DNA of 64,000 nt from Magicicada septendecula. Lineage: Eukaryota > Arthropoda > Insecta > Hemiptera > Cicadidae. The stretch lies in contig CM068373.1 of assembly GCA_034769895.1 (NCBI GenBank), positions 280,953,158 to 281,017,157 of the forward strand, in the 5' to 3' direction. Numbering within the stretch: position 1 is the stretch's first letter; each line of letters begins with the position of its first letter. This document shows, one piece after another, positions 23,195 to 32,657 of the stretch. The notes below the pieces were generated by a model, which saw nothing but the letters and a program-made list of their open reading frames with translations, ran no database searches and was not told the origin of the DNA. The position numbers and the translations under genes were made by a program.

Positions 23195-24367
23195 TTACAT
23201 TTATTCTCGTGTGATATGCAGATATATAATACAGATTATATGCTAATAAATTTATACTACTCACCAACTTGTAACTAAAACCGGTTCAGGTTGTAAGATA
23301 AAACTTTATGTTTTTACTCATAAAAAACTTTGTGTTCCGAGTTGTTAGTGAAATAGTTGTATTTAATTATATTGTATTATAACCTATAGAGTGGCTGATG
23401 TTGAAAGGCTATATTATACTTTTTATTAATGGGATTTTAACTTCACTACACATCTCACGTAAATGATGAGATTGTTATAATGGACATTTATGCACTTTAT
23501 CTAGTCCTGTTCCTTAAATATCTGAAGGAAAACACGATTAACATCAAGGAAAGTGGAACAGCTGATATTTTTTAATGCAAATTTAAAATAGTGTTTGAAT
23601 AACTGAAATCCCAGTATTTTAAAAACAATTCAATTGTTTAATTTTATTTATAATGTGTTAATGAAGCAGATTGTAATGTAATGTAAATTCTGTGTACATT
23701 AGTGAATGAATCTGAAGATTATCCAGGTATGTAATGCATTTAATTTACTTTTGTTGTTGCTTATTATTTATGAGTTTATTTATTTATTTATATTTATTTT
23801 ATAGTTTTTTTTTGTAAAATTTTGTTTATTCTTATTCACTCTTGTGACTTACTGTTATGTTTTTATTATATATTTCTGATGTGTTTTCACATTATTTGTT
23901 GTGGTATTACGTGTAGGCCTATTCTAAATTATTTAATTGCCCCGAGTTTCGCAACTGATTTGTCTAACCAATGTTTGTTTACTCCTAGTGAAAACTTAAA
24001 TTGGCATTCCCAAAGGAAGATAGGCCTATAAATTCTCTTGTTTCTTATTTTCTTTTAAACAGTAATATAGTTTAATAAAGCAGCAGTGTAAAGTAACACT
24101 GTTAATACTTTTAGTTTCAATTTATTTCTTATAACAAATTATATCATAGGCCTATAGGTTATATAATATCTTCAAATAAATACACAGCAAGTAGATTTAT
24201 TACTATATTAATAGTTATCTTGTTGGTACATCCTCTTCATTCACTTTTTTAAATATTATATAATTCTTGGATTTCGTTGTCCATGACGTGTCCGTTACTT
24301 ATATAATTATATAATGGACTTAAATAATATAATTTATATTTTAATTTATAAACCCCTGTGTTATAAT
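23195..24367. other. Penelope-like terminal pieces, otherwise no gene
   Basis: 23268-23345 (ACCGGTTCAGGTTGTAAG ... TGTTCCGAG) and 24270-24300 (GGATTTCGTTGTCCATGACG) match the two parts of the unit inserted at 41039-41299. The rest is AT-rich, with no supported frame. Confidence 0.55.
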
Positions 24368-24850
24368 TAAACTGTAGTGATTGTCACCAGTTCTACATCG
24401 GCCAGACGGGAAGATCTTTTTCCTCTAGATATTCTGAACATTTAAAAGCCCTCACCACAAACTACATACATTCCAAATTTGCCACACATTTACAAAATGA
24501 AAACCACAGTTACACAAACATAGAGCACAACATGGAAATACTACACTACTTACCTAAAAGTAGAAAACTAAACACAGCAGAACAATTTGAAATATACAGA
24601 CATATCACGCACTACAACCAAACAACATATTAAATGAACAATTACATTATAGATCACACATACTTTTCGATACACTGATTCAAACACACACTTTGAATCC
24701 CAGCGCCAATTCCCTCTCACCAGCAACCCCCACCACACACACCTACAACCCATAACCGTTACTTTGTACAGACATTCAGTATTTCAAATCCCACTGAGGA
24801 AGATGAACACCACGTTGAAACGTTTGGAAAACAAAACCAAAAAGTAAGGG
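24368..24850 (+). mobile_element. Penelope-like element, GIY-YIG endonuclease end
   Basis: The plus strand reads QFYIGQTGRSFSSRYSEHLK, then HSKFATHLQNENHSY, MEILHYLP and LNTAEQFEIYRHITHY. This is the GIY-YIG nuclease that ends Penelope-like retroelement proteins (Tyr/Gly 'YIGQTGR', Arg, 'EH' and 'E.F.IY'). The frame is broken further on. The tail has CACTGAGGAAGATGAACACC, then GTTGAAACG, the ribozyme-like motif common at such ends, and then a (TA)n run. Reverse transcriptase is not present, so it is a 5'-truncated relic. Confidence 0.8.
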
Positions 24851-24861
24851 TTCACAGTGAA

Positions 24862-24867
<6 letters not shown>

Positions 24868-24910
<43 letters not shown>

Positions 24911-24912
24911 TT
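24868..24912. repeat. (TA)n microsatellite
   Basis: About 22 TA units directly after the Penelope-like 3' end. Confidence 0.95.
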
Positions 24913-25219
24913 AATAGGTTTATCTAGGTGAAAATAATCCTACTTGCAGTGTATTTATTTGAAGATATTACATAGGAGACATGCAGGCAACTCAAAACGA
25001 GTTACTTACAAAGGATAATATAGGTTATGTATAATTAGTATGTAATAACAGGTATTTGTACCTGTTATTTTTTGGAACGGTATTTTCATACCTATTATTT
25101 AAAAATAACAGTTTAGCCCACTTTTTTTATGAGCCATAGGTGTTGCGGAGCCTGTAATCTGGCGGCATGGTGGGACGATGACCGAGCCGCGAATCTGGCA
25201 TGGAGGGGAGCTTAGCTGA

Positions 25220-25603
25220 TTATGGTACGAATTTTCTTATGGCACTGTCCATACACGAACACACAAACTCATGAAAGCAAGAGTTACAGTGTATGCACTG
25301 TAAATGACATGATTTGCAGTGTTTAATCCGTTTAACAGTATAAAATTCTGTTTGTGTGGATGACAGGACCTGCCACTTGTCATCTAAAGTTGTCAAAACT
25401 TTCTCTGCGTCCAACAACATGCTAGCATTGTGACGATTTCTTAATACTTGCAATTTTTTCACAAGTTTTCCTTTTTTCATTTTAATTATCAGATCAAAAA
25501 TTTTATCTCTGAGCAAATGTAATATGGCACAGATTGTTTTATTCAGTCTTTTATCCGTTTTCCTTTTAGATAACAATATTTTATTAAAATTTTCTATTGA
25601 CAT
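25220..25603 (-). pseudogene. MULE transposase C-terminus with SWIM-type zinc finger
   Basis: 127 codons. A Lys-rich helical region (LVKKLQVLRNRHNASMLLDA) leads to FYTVKRIKHCKSCHLQCIHC and FHEFVCSCMDSAIRKFVP. The CxC of 'VCSC', preceded by paired Cys, is the start of the SWIM finger (CxC...CxH) that closes MULE transposases of insects. The CxH half is missing because the frame runs straight into the terminal repeat (stop TAA followed by TCAGCTAAGC, also present in the right terminal repeat). So the gene is cut by the element's own end, as in a non-autonomous derivative. The catalytic DDE part is absent between here and 29979. Confidence 0.7.
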
Positions 25604-25639
25604 GTTAGTCTTTATATAATATTGAAAACTTTCTCAAGT

Positions 25640-25945
25640 GAAACTTACTTGTCTGTTTTGTATGTGGAACGCGTTTCGGCGTCGTGTTCGCCTTCTTCAG
25701 CTTTGCGACAGACTGCCAGTACCTAGTAACGTTTGTTGGTTGGAAGGTACAGTGGTGGTGGTGTATAGAGGAAGGGGATTGGCGCGGGGATCCGAATTAT
25801 TGTTTGTTTTGTGTATAACTGTGTCGAAAAGTGTATGTCATTTATATTGCAATTGGTCGTTTAGTATGTTGTTTGGTTGTGTTGTGTGGTGTTTGTATAT
25901 TTCATACTGTTCAGCTGTGTTGAGTTTTCGCCCTAAAACATGTTA
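25640..25945 (-). mobile_element. Second Penelope-like 3' end (minus strand)
   Basis: The minus strand reads LNTAEQYEIYKHHTTQPNN, then DPRANPLPLYTPPPLY and TNKRY, which parallels the GIY-YIG tail at 24560-24760. It ends in CTGAAGAAGGCGAACACGAC, then GCCGAAACGCG: CUGANGA, a GGCG/CGCC stem, and GAAACGCG. It is a truncated copy lying between MULE pieces. Confidence 0.7.
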
Positions 25946-26583
25946 GTGTTTATACCTAAATGAATCCGATAACAGTAGGCCCATGATCTGTATTGTTTCT
26001 TATTAATATGTTGTTTTATAAAATATTCATGAAATGAATGCGTTTCTTCATCATTAAACAGTCGTTTTAAAACTTCATGGAGCATTTATAAAAAAATAGT
26101 GTTCCTAGTCAGTAGCAGTGGCGCAACCAGGGGGGTTGGGGGTTAGAACCCCCCCAAAATCTGAAAAAAATTTTATAATCAACGTATGTACAAACAGTAA
26201 GAACATAATAAACGAAGTATCTTCTTTATATGTTAATTAGTATATTCTTACAAAGTAAACTTTTTACTATTACTAAATGATAAACTAAAATTCAGCATAG
26301 GTAAGTTTACCAGACGTGAATAAATTGTTCTTTTGGCAACGGCGCATGATATGCAATTGTGTTCGTATTTTTAAAAAAAAACACCAGTTTTCATCAAAAG
26401 CGAGCGTTTAGTTTGTTGCTATATTTTCCGGTTTTGAAGAGTGAACTAGATCAATCTGAGTGGCCTGTCATTTTCAGTACAATGGAAAGTCATGCATAGT
26501 TAGAGTCAGAAAATAATGTATAACGTGTACAAGTTTATTAAATAGGAAGATAAGGGAATATCAGAAAGAAAGTAGCAGGAAAG

Positions 26584-27590
26584 GGTAGCTCAGGCGTGCG
26601 GTGTGTCTCTAAGTAGTGTTTTTAGAATTATTAAAGAAGCATCCGCGTATACGGCTGACATAAAATCTTTCAGTGCTTCCCATAAAAAATGCTCAAAAGA
26701 GGAAATAAAAACTGATTTAGATGATTTTGACAAGTGTACTATTCGATTAATTATTTACGAATATCAATTCATAGAAGGGGAAATAGCAACATTCAAAGTA
26801 ACTTAAACAATTTTTAAGAGATAAATTAATTACAATGGTAGTGCATCTAGTCTGAGCCACATTATTCGTCAAATGAGATTTCGATGAAAACGTGCCAAAA
26901 GCAATAGGAAACTTTTAATAGAATAACTCATTAGAAAGTTAAGAGAAAATATATAAGAAAATTACGGCAATTCAGAGAAGAACGACGGCATATAGTTTAC
27001 ATAGACGAATCTGAATTCAACGTCAGTTAAAAAAAAACGTGGATAGACGCCGTTCTTCTCTGAATTGACGTAATTTTCTTATATATTTTCTCTTAACTTT
27101 GTATTGTGTTATTCTATTAAAGTTTCCTATTGGTTTTGGCACGTTTTCATCGACAAATGTGGCTGAAATTTTCAATGAATAAATAAATCCACCTGCAACA
27201 TCATTAAAAAAAGACAAACACGATTAACTGGTTAGTGAATAATGGGATTCCTTTAGTCCATTTATCTTAACCTGAGTTCTATTCACTAATTAAACAAAGT
27301 AAACCAACATAGCTACAGAACTCTTATAATAACCACTGTTTTGGCAAACCATGGACATTACATTTTACGACTTCCACTCTGTCATCCTGACTTCCTGATC
27401 TTAATCCTAGAACTGATTTAGGCAATCGTGAACAAGCGTGCTAAAAACGTGCATTTTCCATAGACAGTGTTAGAAACTTAGCAAAAAAGGAATTTGAGTG
27501 TATTTCTTTCATAGATTGCACATCAAGATGTGACCATGTCATGAAAATTGAAAAGATTACGGGGGAGATCAGACCAAAGAGTGTATAATG
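26584..27590 (+). pseudogene. IS630/DDE_3-like transposase relic
   Basis: Frames in order: VAQACGVSLSSVFRIIKEAS (helix-turn-helix), DDFDKCTIRLIIYEYQFIEG, RAKSNRKLLIE, IRKLRQFREERR and VYIDES (first catalytic Asp), then, near 27390, a broken equivalent of 'PPYHPDLNPIELIW' (last acidic residue), and finally FECISF.DCTSRCDHVMKIEK. The order is that of a common insect Tc1/IS630 transposase ('IDSFDKCVIRRTI ... IIYTDETYV ... LPPYHPDLNPIE'). Much of the middle is replaced by an inverted repeat, and many stops are present. Confidence 0.65.
26930..27165. repeat. Inverted repeat inside the IS630 relic
   Basis: AGAAAATATATAAGAAAATT with CAATTCAGAGAAGAACG (26940-26988) returns in inverse at 27052-27095. 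The match continues to 'ccaatagg/tttggcacg' blocks, and arms are about 110 bp. It explains the minus-strand 64-codon frame at 27023. Confidence 0.7.
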
Positions 27591-27909
27591 TAACAGTTCG
27601 TTTCAAAATTAATAAATAACGGGATAGCAGCAGTGAAGACGATTTGAGTTATAATAACAGCGAAGGAAACATTAGTGGGATGGAAGAATTGAGCTAAATA
27701 TTTGTAATTGGTTGTAAGTAATTAAATGCTATATTACTTAAACAGTTTTGGTATAATTTTTTCATTAATATTGTATCTCCTGTTCTTTATGGACAATTTA
27801 CATTTGTTGTTTTTTTAAAACACACACAGTCATTTCACATTCGGGCCTATTATTGATGTTACTTATTCAAACAAATTAAGTTGCCAGGGTAATGTTGACT
27901 ATATTCCTG

Positions 27910-28080
27910 GATTTTGTTGTCCATGACGTGTCCGTTGATTAACTAATTATAAGTTAAATATATAACTACTGACTCAGAACACTAATTTTTTATTGGTAAA
28001 AATGTTAAACTTTCACCTTGTAGCTTGAACTAGTTTTCGTCAGCTTCGTCAGAGGCTCATTTCTACCGATATTCTACGTT
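27910..28080 (+). mobile_element. Penelope-like terminal fragment
   Basis: GGATTTTGTTGTCCATGACG, then CTGACTCAGAACACTAA and TTTTCGTCAGCTTCGTCAGA, match the left half of the unit at 41039-41189 at lower identity. A short inverse piece (TGGACAACAAAATCCAGG) also lies at 28887. Confidence 0.6.
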
Positions 28081-28978
28081 TTTTCCTGAATCGTAACATG
28101 TACACAAACTATTATGTACGTCGAAATATACAATGTTTGTTAATGTCTAGGCTCGACTAGAAGATCTGGAGAAAGACTGCAATAGGCACAACATACCAAA
28201 TCACTGTTTACAAAATAATTGCAGTAGGCCTATTAAATGTTAAACATTTTCTAACTCGGTGCAATTTTTTAATGGTACCTCTGTTGTATCTATTGCTTGT
28301 TTCGTCTTACAAAACGTCCATATGTACAGTACTGTTTAGTAGTATCGAAACAGAAATAGAAATCAAAACCTCCGTATGTAGACTCGTCATTCATGGAGAA
28401 GGCTAATATTTTCAAAAGGCCTTTTTTCTACTCACGTGTATAACATTCTTCCCGCCTTATCCCCACTACAAAGTGCGCAACTGTTTCATGTCTGATTATT
28501 TTAACTATAGGCCTACTATTGTATTATTATTTCAATAAAGTCGGCGTCTACTGATTAAGTAATTTAAATTATTCAATAAGCATATGCAAATTAGTAAACC
28601 TGTGCTTAACATGATTTTAACTCATAATTCTTACACGTGCATTTGCAGCATTATAGGTGGAACGTACATGAGTAAAATTATATGAAGCAAAGTTAATTTT
28701 TACCTGTTCTTACAATATTGGCTCCTTATAAGCTGTGTATTGTCGTTTCTCCAGGAAAAAGCCCTCCTTGTAAAGAAAAGAATGAGGAAAACCAAAATTG
28801 TGCATCTTGTTTCTAAATTTTCAAATCCACCCGAAAAAAATCCTGGGTGCGCCACTGGTCAGTAGTGATATATTTATAATCAGTGGACAACAAAATCCAG
28901 GAATTCAAATTACATTAAGGTACTACATGATATTGAAATTTTTATTATTAAATAGAATAATATAATAAATGTTAAAAT

Positions 28979-29996
28979 ACGATTACGTTAAGGTAATATT
29001 TATTATTAAGAAAAATCGTTACAAGAAAAATCGCTGCATGTGCCAACCAACTAAATTTCTTATAAAACCGCCAATATCTCGAAAACGAAAAAGCCGATTT
29101 TATTGAAACATAGCCAAAATAAAATTTGGAATTTTCTATAATTTTCACTCGCTGACACCATATAGCTATCTCTCATAAAACGAAAGTTTGTCGCATGCCA
29201 AAAATTTCACTACCTGAAAATTAAAAAAGAAACTTCATGACGTGGAACCGTCTGAAGACTCTGTTTTTGAACATTGTTAAAACTATCGGTTAAAATTTAT
29301 GCCTAAAACCATCTTCAAACTTCAAGGAACACGGTGGTGAAAGAATTTTAAAAATCAGATCAGCTGTTACTGAAGTATGTCGAGCAATGAAACACATCGC
29401 ATTCTCTAGCGCTCTCCACCACACCATGCCACCAGATTACAGGCTCCGCAACACCTATGGCTCATACACAGATGCAAGTCAAATGTACACTTGAGTCTGT
29501 GTATGAGCCATAGCGTCATGTCGTAGCCTGAAATCTGGCGGCCTAGTGGGGCGGCGAGAGAATGCGAATGTGTTTCATTGCCCGGCATAAGTTCAGTAAC
29601 AGCTGATCTGATTTTTAAAATTCTTTCACCACCGTGTTTCTTGAAGTTTGAGGATGGTTTTAGGCATAAATTTTAACCGACAGTTTTAACAATTTTCAAA
29701 AACAGAGTCTTCAGACGGTTCCACGTCATGAAATTTCTTTTTTAATTTTTGTGTAGTGAAATTTTCGGCATGCGACAAACTTTCGTTTTATGAGAGATAG
29801 CTATATGGTGTCAGCGAATAAAAATTATAGAAAATTCCAAATTTTATTTTGGTTTTGTTTCAATAAAATCGGCTTTTTCGTTTTCGAGATATTGGCGTTT
29901 TTGTAAGAAATTTAGTTGGCGGTTTTATAAGAAATTTAGTTGGTTGGCACATGCTACGATTTTTCTTAATAATAAATATTACCTTAACGTAATCAT
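28979..29996. mobile_element. 1-kb foldback with MULE-type ends meeting at its centre
   Basis: The left arm (28979-29480) and right arm (29488-29996) are inverse copies with high identity, starting ATTACGTTAAGGTAATATTT at both outer edges. At the centre, CTATGGCTCATACACAGATG faces TGAGTCTGTGTATGAGCC. These are two copies of the MULE terminal sequence head to head, with the GCGGCATGGTG-like block behind them. The right outer edge interrupts the zinc-finger frame of the MULE transposase (29979-30185). A one-arm relative is at 13985. Confidence 0.8.
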
Positions 29997-30592
29997 AACA
30001 AAAGAAGTTTTTTTTTCTATTTCTTGTTTCCACGCATTAAATTCATCGACAGAATCAAAACTGTGATGTTCAAACTTCATAAAAATGCCATATACATTTT
30101 CAAAATGACTGTAAATATTCTCTTCATTATGTCGCTTTGGTCTCCTTGTTATGAATTTACAAATAGGACATTTTCTTTCAACCAAAAGTGAAGGTTTTCC
30201 AGTGTTATGATATTTTCTTTCATGAGGGTCTGTTTATGCTCGTATTTTGCACTACATAGAGTACACATGAAAGATCATGCTAAGGATTTCTTGTCACTTT
30301 TATGTATTTTTAATATGTGACGTTTTAAACTACACTGGTAAATTGTTGTATAAGTGCACATATCACATTTATAAATTTGTTTTGGCTCAGAAGAATGGGT
30401 TGATTTGATGTGTCGCTGCAAATTCTTGTTTTGGGAATATTGTTTGTTACACAAAGTGCAAGTAAATTTAGTTGTTTCAATTTGCTCACCTTTGGCATTT
30501 CTTTTGTGAACAATTCTAATATGGTCTTTACAATAAGAACTCTTACTGAATTCTTTGCTGCAAAAATCACATTTTACAGCAGTAGTATTCAT
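29979..30592 (-). pseudogene. MULE-like transposase N-terminus with C2H2 fingers
   Basis: On the minus strand an acceptor (TTTTCAG) precedes ATG. The first frame has three C2H2 fingers: CDFCSKEFSKSSYCKDHIRI..H, CTLCNKQYSQNKNLQRHIKS..H and CDMCTYTTIYQCSLKRHILK..H. It then hits TGA. A further finger (CTLCSAKYEHKQTL) and, in a shifted frame, ERKCPICKFITRR with FDSVDEFNAWKQEIEKKTSF follow. The 'CPIC ... F.S.DEF..WK..IE..T' block is the entry to insect MULE transposases whose SWIM end lies at 25220-25603. The catalytic core between them is gone, displaced by the foldback and the hAT-ended element. Zinc fingers presumably bound DNA. It is dead. Confidence 0.7.
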
Positions 30593-30599
30593 CTGAAAA

Positions 30600-31331
30600 T
30601 AAACATAGCATTGTTTTCATAGAATTTAAATTTAATAAGCAAATTTCAGATGAACGGTAATAACTAAACTTTAGTTAACAATCACAATTCATATTCCATA
30701 TAAAGTAACATGGCATATATATAGACCTATATGTTATACCGTATAAAGGCATACTGCAAATACTGATTTGTACTTTTCTTCTGTGCTCATTTTGTTTTCC
30801 TGTTAATATCTCTAATAGTATTGTAAATGGAGAAAGTTTGTAAGTTTTCTTACTTTATGAGTTTGTAAGAGGCAATTTCAGAAACTGTGCAACAGATTTT
30901 TACTATCCGACTTGGCTTATGTATCCAAACAGTTTTACTGTTTCTAAATGCCAGGCATTTAATTTACTTTTAAGTGACTAAGGGCTAACTCAAGCCGAAA
31001 TAAAATACAGTTTGTCTCTGTTGATTTTAATTTAAAACATAATTACTTGGAAGATTTTGTCAATTGTTTACTGGTTAATGAGTTATTCACAACTTGGATG
31101 AACATGTGTATCTTTGCTTGAAAGATCTTAGAATAGTGACAGCGTTTTGACAAGAGTAATTGTGAAATGTGTATAATAGGGTACCGGTACAATGCATAAA
31201 TGATAGTAAATAGTACACTATAATAAATAGTACTAGGAGCCTGGCAAAATCTTTCTCAAATGCAACTTACACATATCCCGTTTCTTGCTTAAATGTCATG
31301 TGGGCGAGCGTGCATACGCGTGCGCGCACGT

Positions 31332-31368
<37 letters not shown>

Positions 31369-31834
31369 GTACACTGTTCTGCCAGTTGTGAACAGCGGCA
31401 TTTGCACCAATTTCACTTGCAGACACTTAGATAAATAAGATAATTAATTTATTGTTGATGTGAGAGGGTACTTTTTATACCTGATGTGCTATGCTACATT
31501 TATCAAAGACACATGGAAAAAGTAAAATTTACATTTTTACATGTAAAGTACTCAGACAGATTTAAAAATTAATACCAGTTGTAATGACAGCTGAGTAAAA
31601 TAAACAGTGCTTATAAAATTTTATTTACTTAACCTAACTCATTTCATATATTTCATTCGCTATATTTTTTAACTAGATTACCAAGTACATTTATCAAATT
31701 AAATTGTGTACCCCCTCCACATACACATGCACACGCGCACGCGTGCGCGCGAGCACACACACAGCATGTATATAAACCTTACCTCTGATCTGACTTAAGT
31801 AAGTTTTAAAGTTTTTATGAACAAATTATTCTTA
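30600..31834. other. MULE interior, no gene seen; (CA)n at 31330-31363
   Basis: AT-rich sequence with two CA/CG-rich alternating patches (31310-31372 and 31722-31763). No supported reading frame. Confidence 0.5.
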
Positions 31835-31871
31835 CTAGTGGTCGCCCAGTGGTCGAAATTCGACCGTAATT
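31835..31871 (-). other. Helitron 3' terminus: hairpin plus CTAG
   Basis: Palindromic GGTCGAAATTCGACC (31851-31865), then ACTGGGCGACCA, then CTAG at the end. Hairpin-plus-CTRR is the known termination signal of Helitron rolling-circle transposition. Confidence 0.8.
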
Positions 31872-32657
31872 CATTAAATTTTTAAGTTTGAATGTTATTG
31901 AGGTTCTTTTGTCAAAGAATATACCTCTATAATCATTGCATATAATTTTTTTGAATTTTGTTCTATTACGTCAGCTGTGAGTGTGTACAAATATGTCATT
32001 AGCGTGTGTTGTTTGCCTTAATTCCCTGCAATACCTATGAAATTTAAAATTTAATGTTAGTAACAGTTGAAAAAAAACAATTACAGCTTGTATTCGTATT
32101 TATTTTTTGATATAATTCATTGTCAGTTTTAATTTTTTCATATTATTATTCAATCAAATAAACGCTAATAAAAATGAGACTTGACATTCATAGAAGTATA
32201 AGATACTGTACATTGTTTTCAATTCCAGTGGATTACATTTCATTTTTGGTAAGGTACAAAATTTGAAAACAGTTTGAAGATTATCTGCTACAAAGCTTAT
32301 ATAATTTTTTAATTTTTTTTCTATGCATTAATTTTCGAGTTATTTGAAAAATATGAAAGATAGGAAAAATGAGGTTTAGCTTGGCTAAGCCATATTTAAA
32401 AAGCAATAACGCGTTTTTTAACATTTCCTTGGTTTTTTTTTATTGCCATACTGACCAGGTTTCGCCAAGGCTACACAGTTATTTTGCCTATCTTTTTCGA
32501 ATTATATAAAATTTAAATAAAAATTAATACAAAATAAAAAATGAAATAAAAAATACGTGCCTCGTATTTTTTCATATATTTTTCATTAGATCAAAAAAAC
32601 CGGGCGGTTAAAAAAATAAATGTTGTCCATTGAACTTAAAATAGTTTGAAAGTGAAT

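Larger units (their letters stand above)
22007..25126. mobile_element. hAT-type element inserted in the MULE left terminal repeat
   Basis: The left end is TAGAGGTGGGCCGATATACC and the right end on the minus strand is AGTGGGCTAAACTG. Both are followed by related AACAGGTATTTTGGAACGATA-like blocks. ATGAGC lies immediately outside both ends (22001-22006 and 25129-25134), which fits a decayed 8-bp duplication. Flanking sequence on both sides is MULE terminal repeat, so the empty site reads through. Contents are a palindrome and Penelope-like sequence. No hAT transposase is seen. Confidence 0.7.
26116..28857 (+). mobile_element. hAT-ended element, 2.7 kb, perfect 8-bp target duplication
   Basis: Starts CAGTGGCGCAACCAGG and ends CCTGGGTGCGCCACTG. 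GTCAGTAG lies on both outer sides (26108-26115 and 28858-28865). The start plus GGTTAGAACCCCCCC matches the hAT at 14395, so both belong to one terminal-repeat group. The coding remnant inside is not a hAT transposase but an IS630-like one. Confidence 0.9.
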
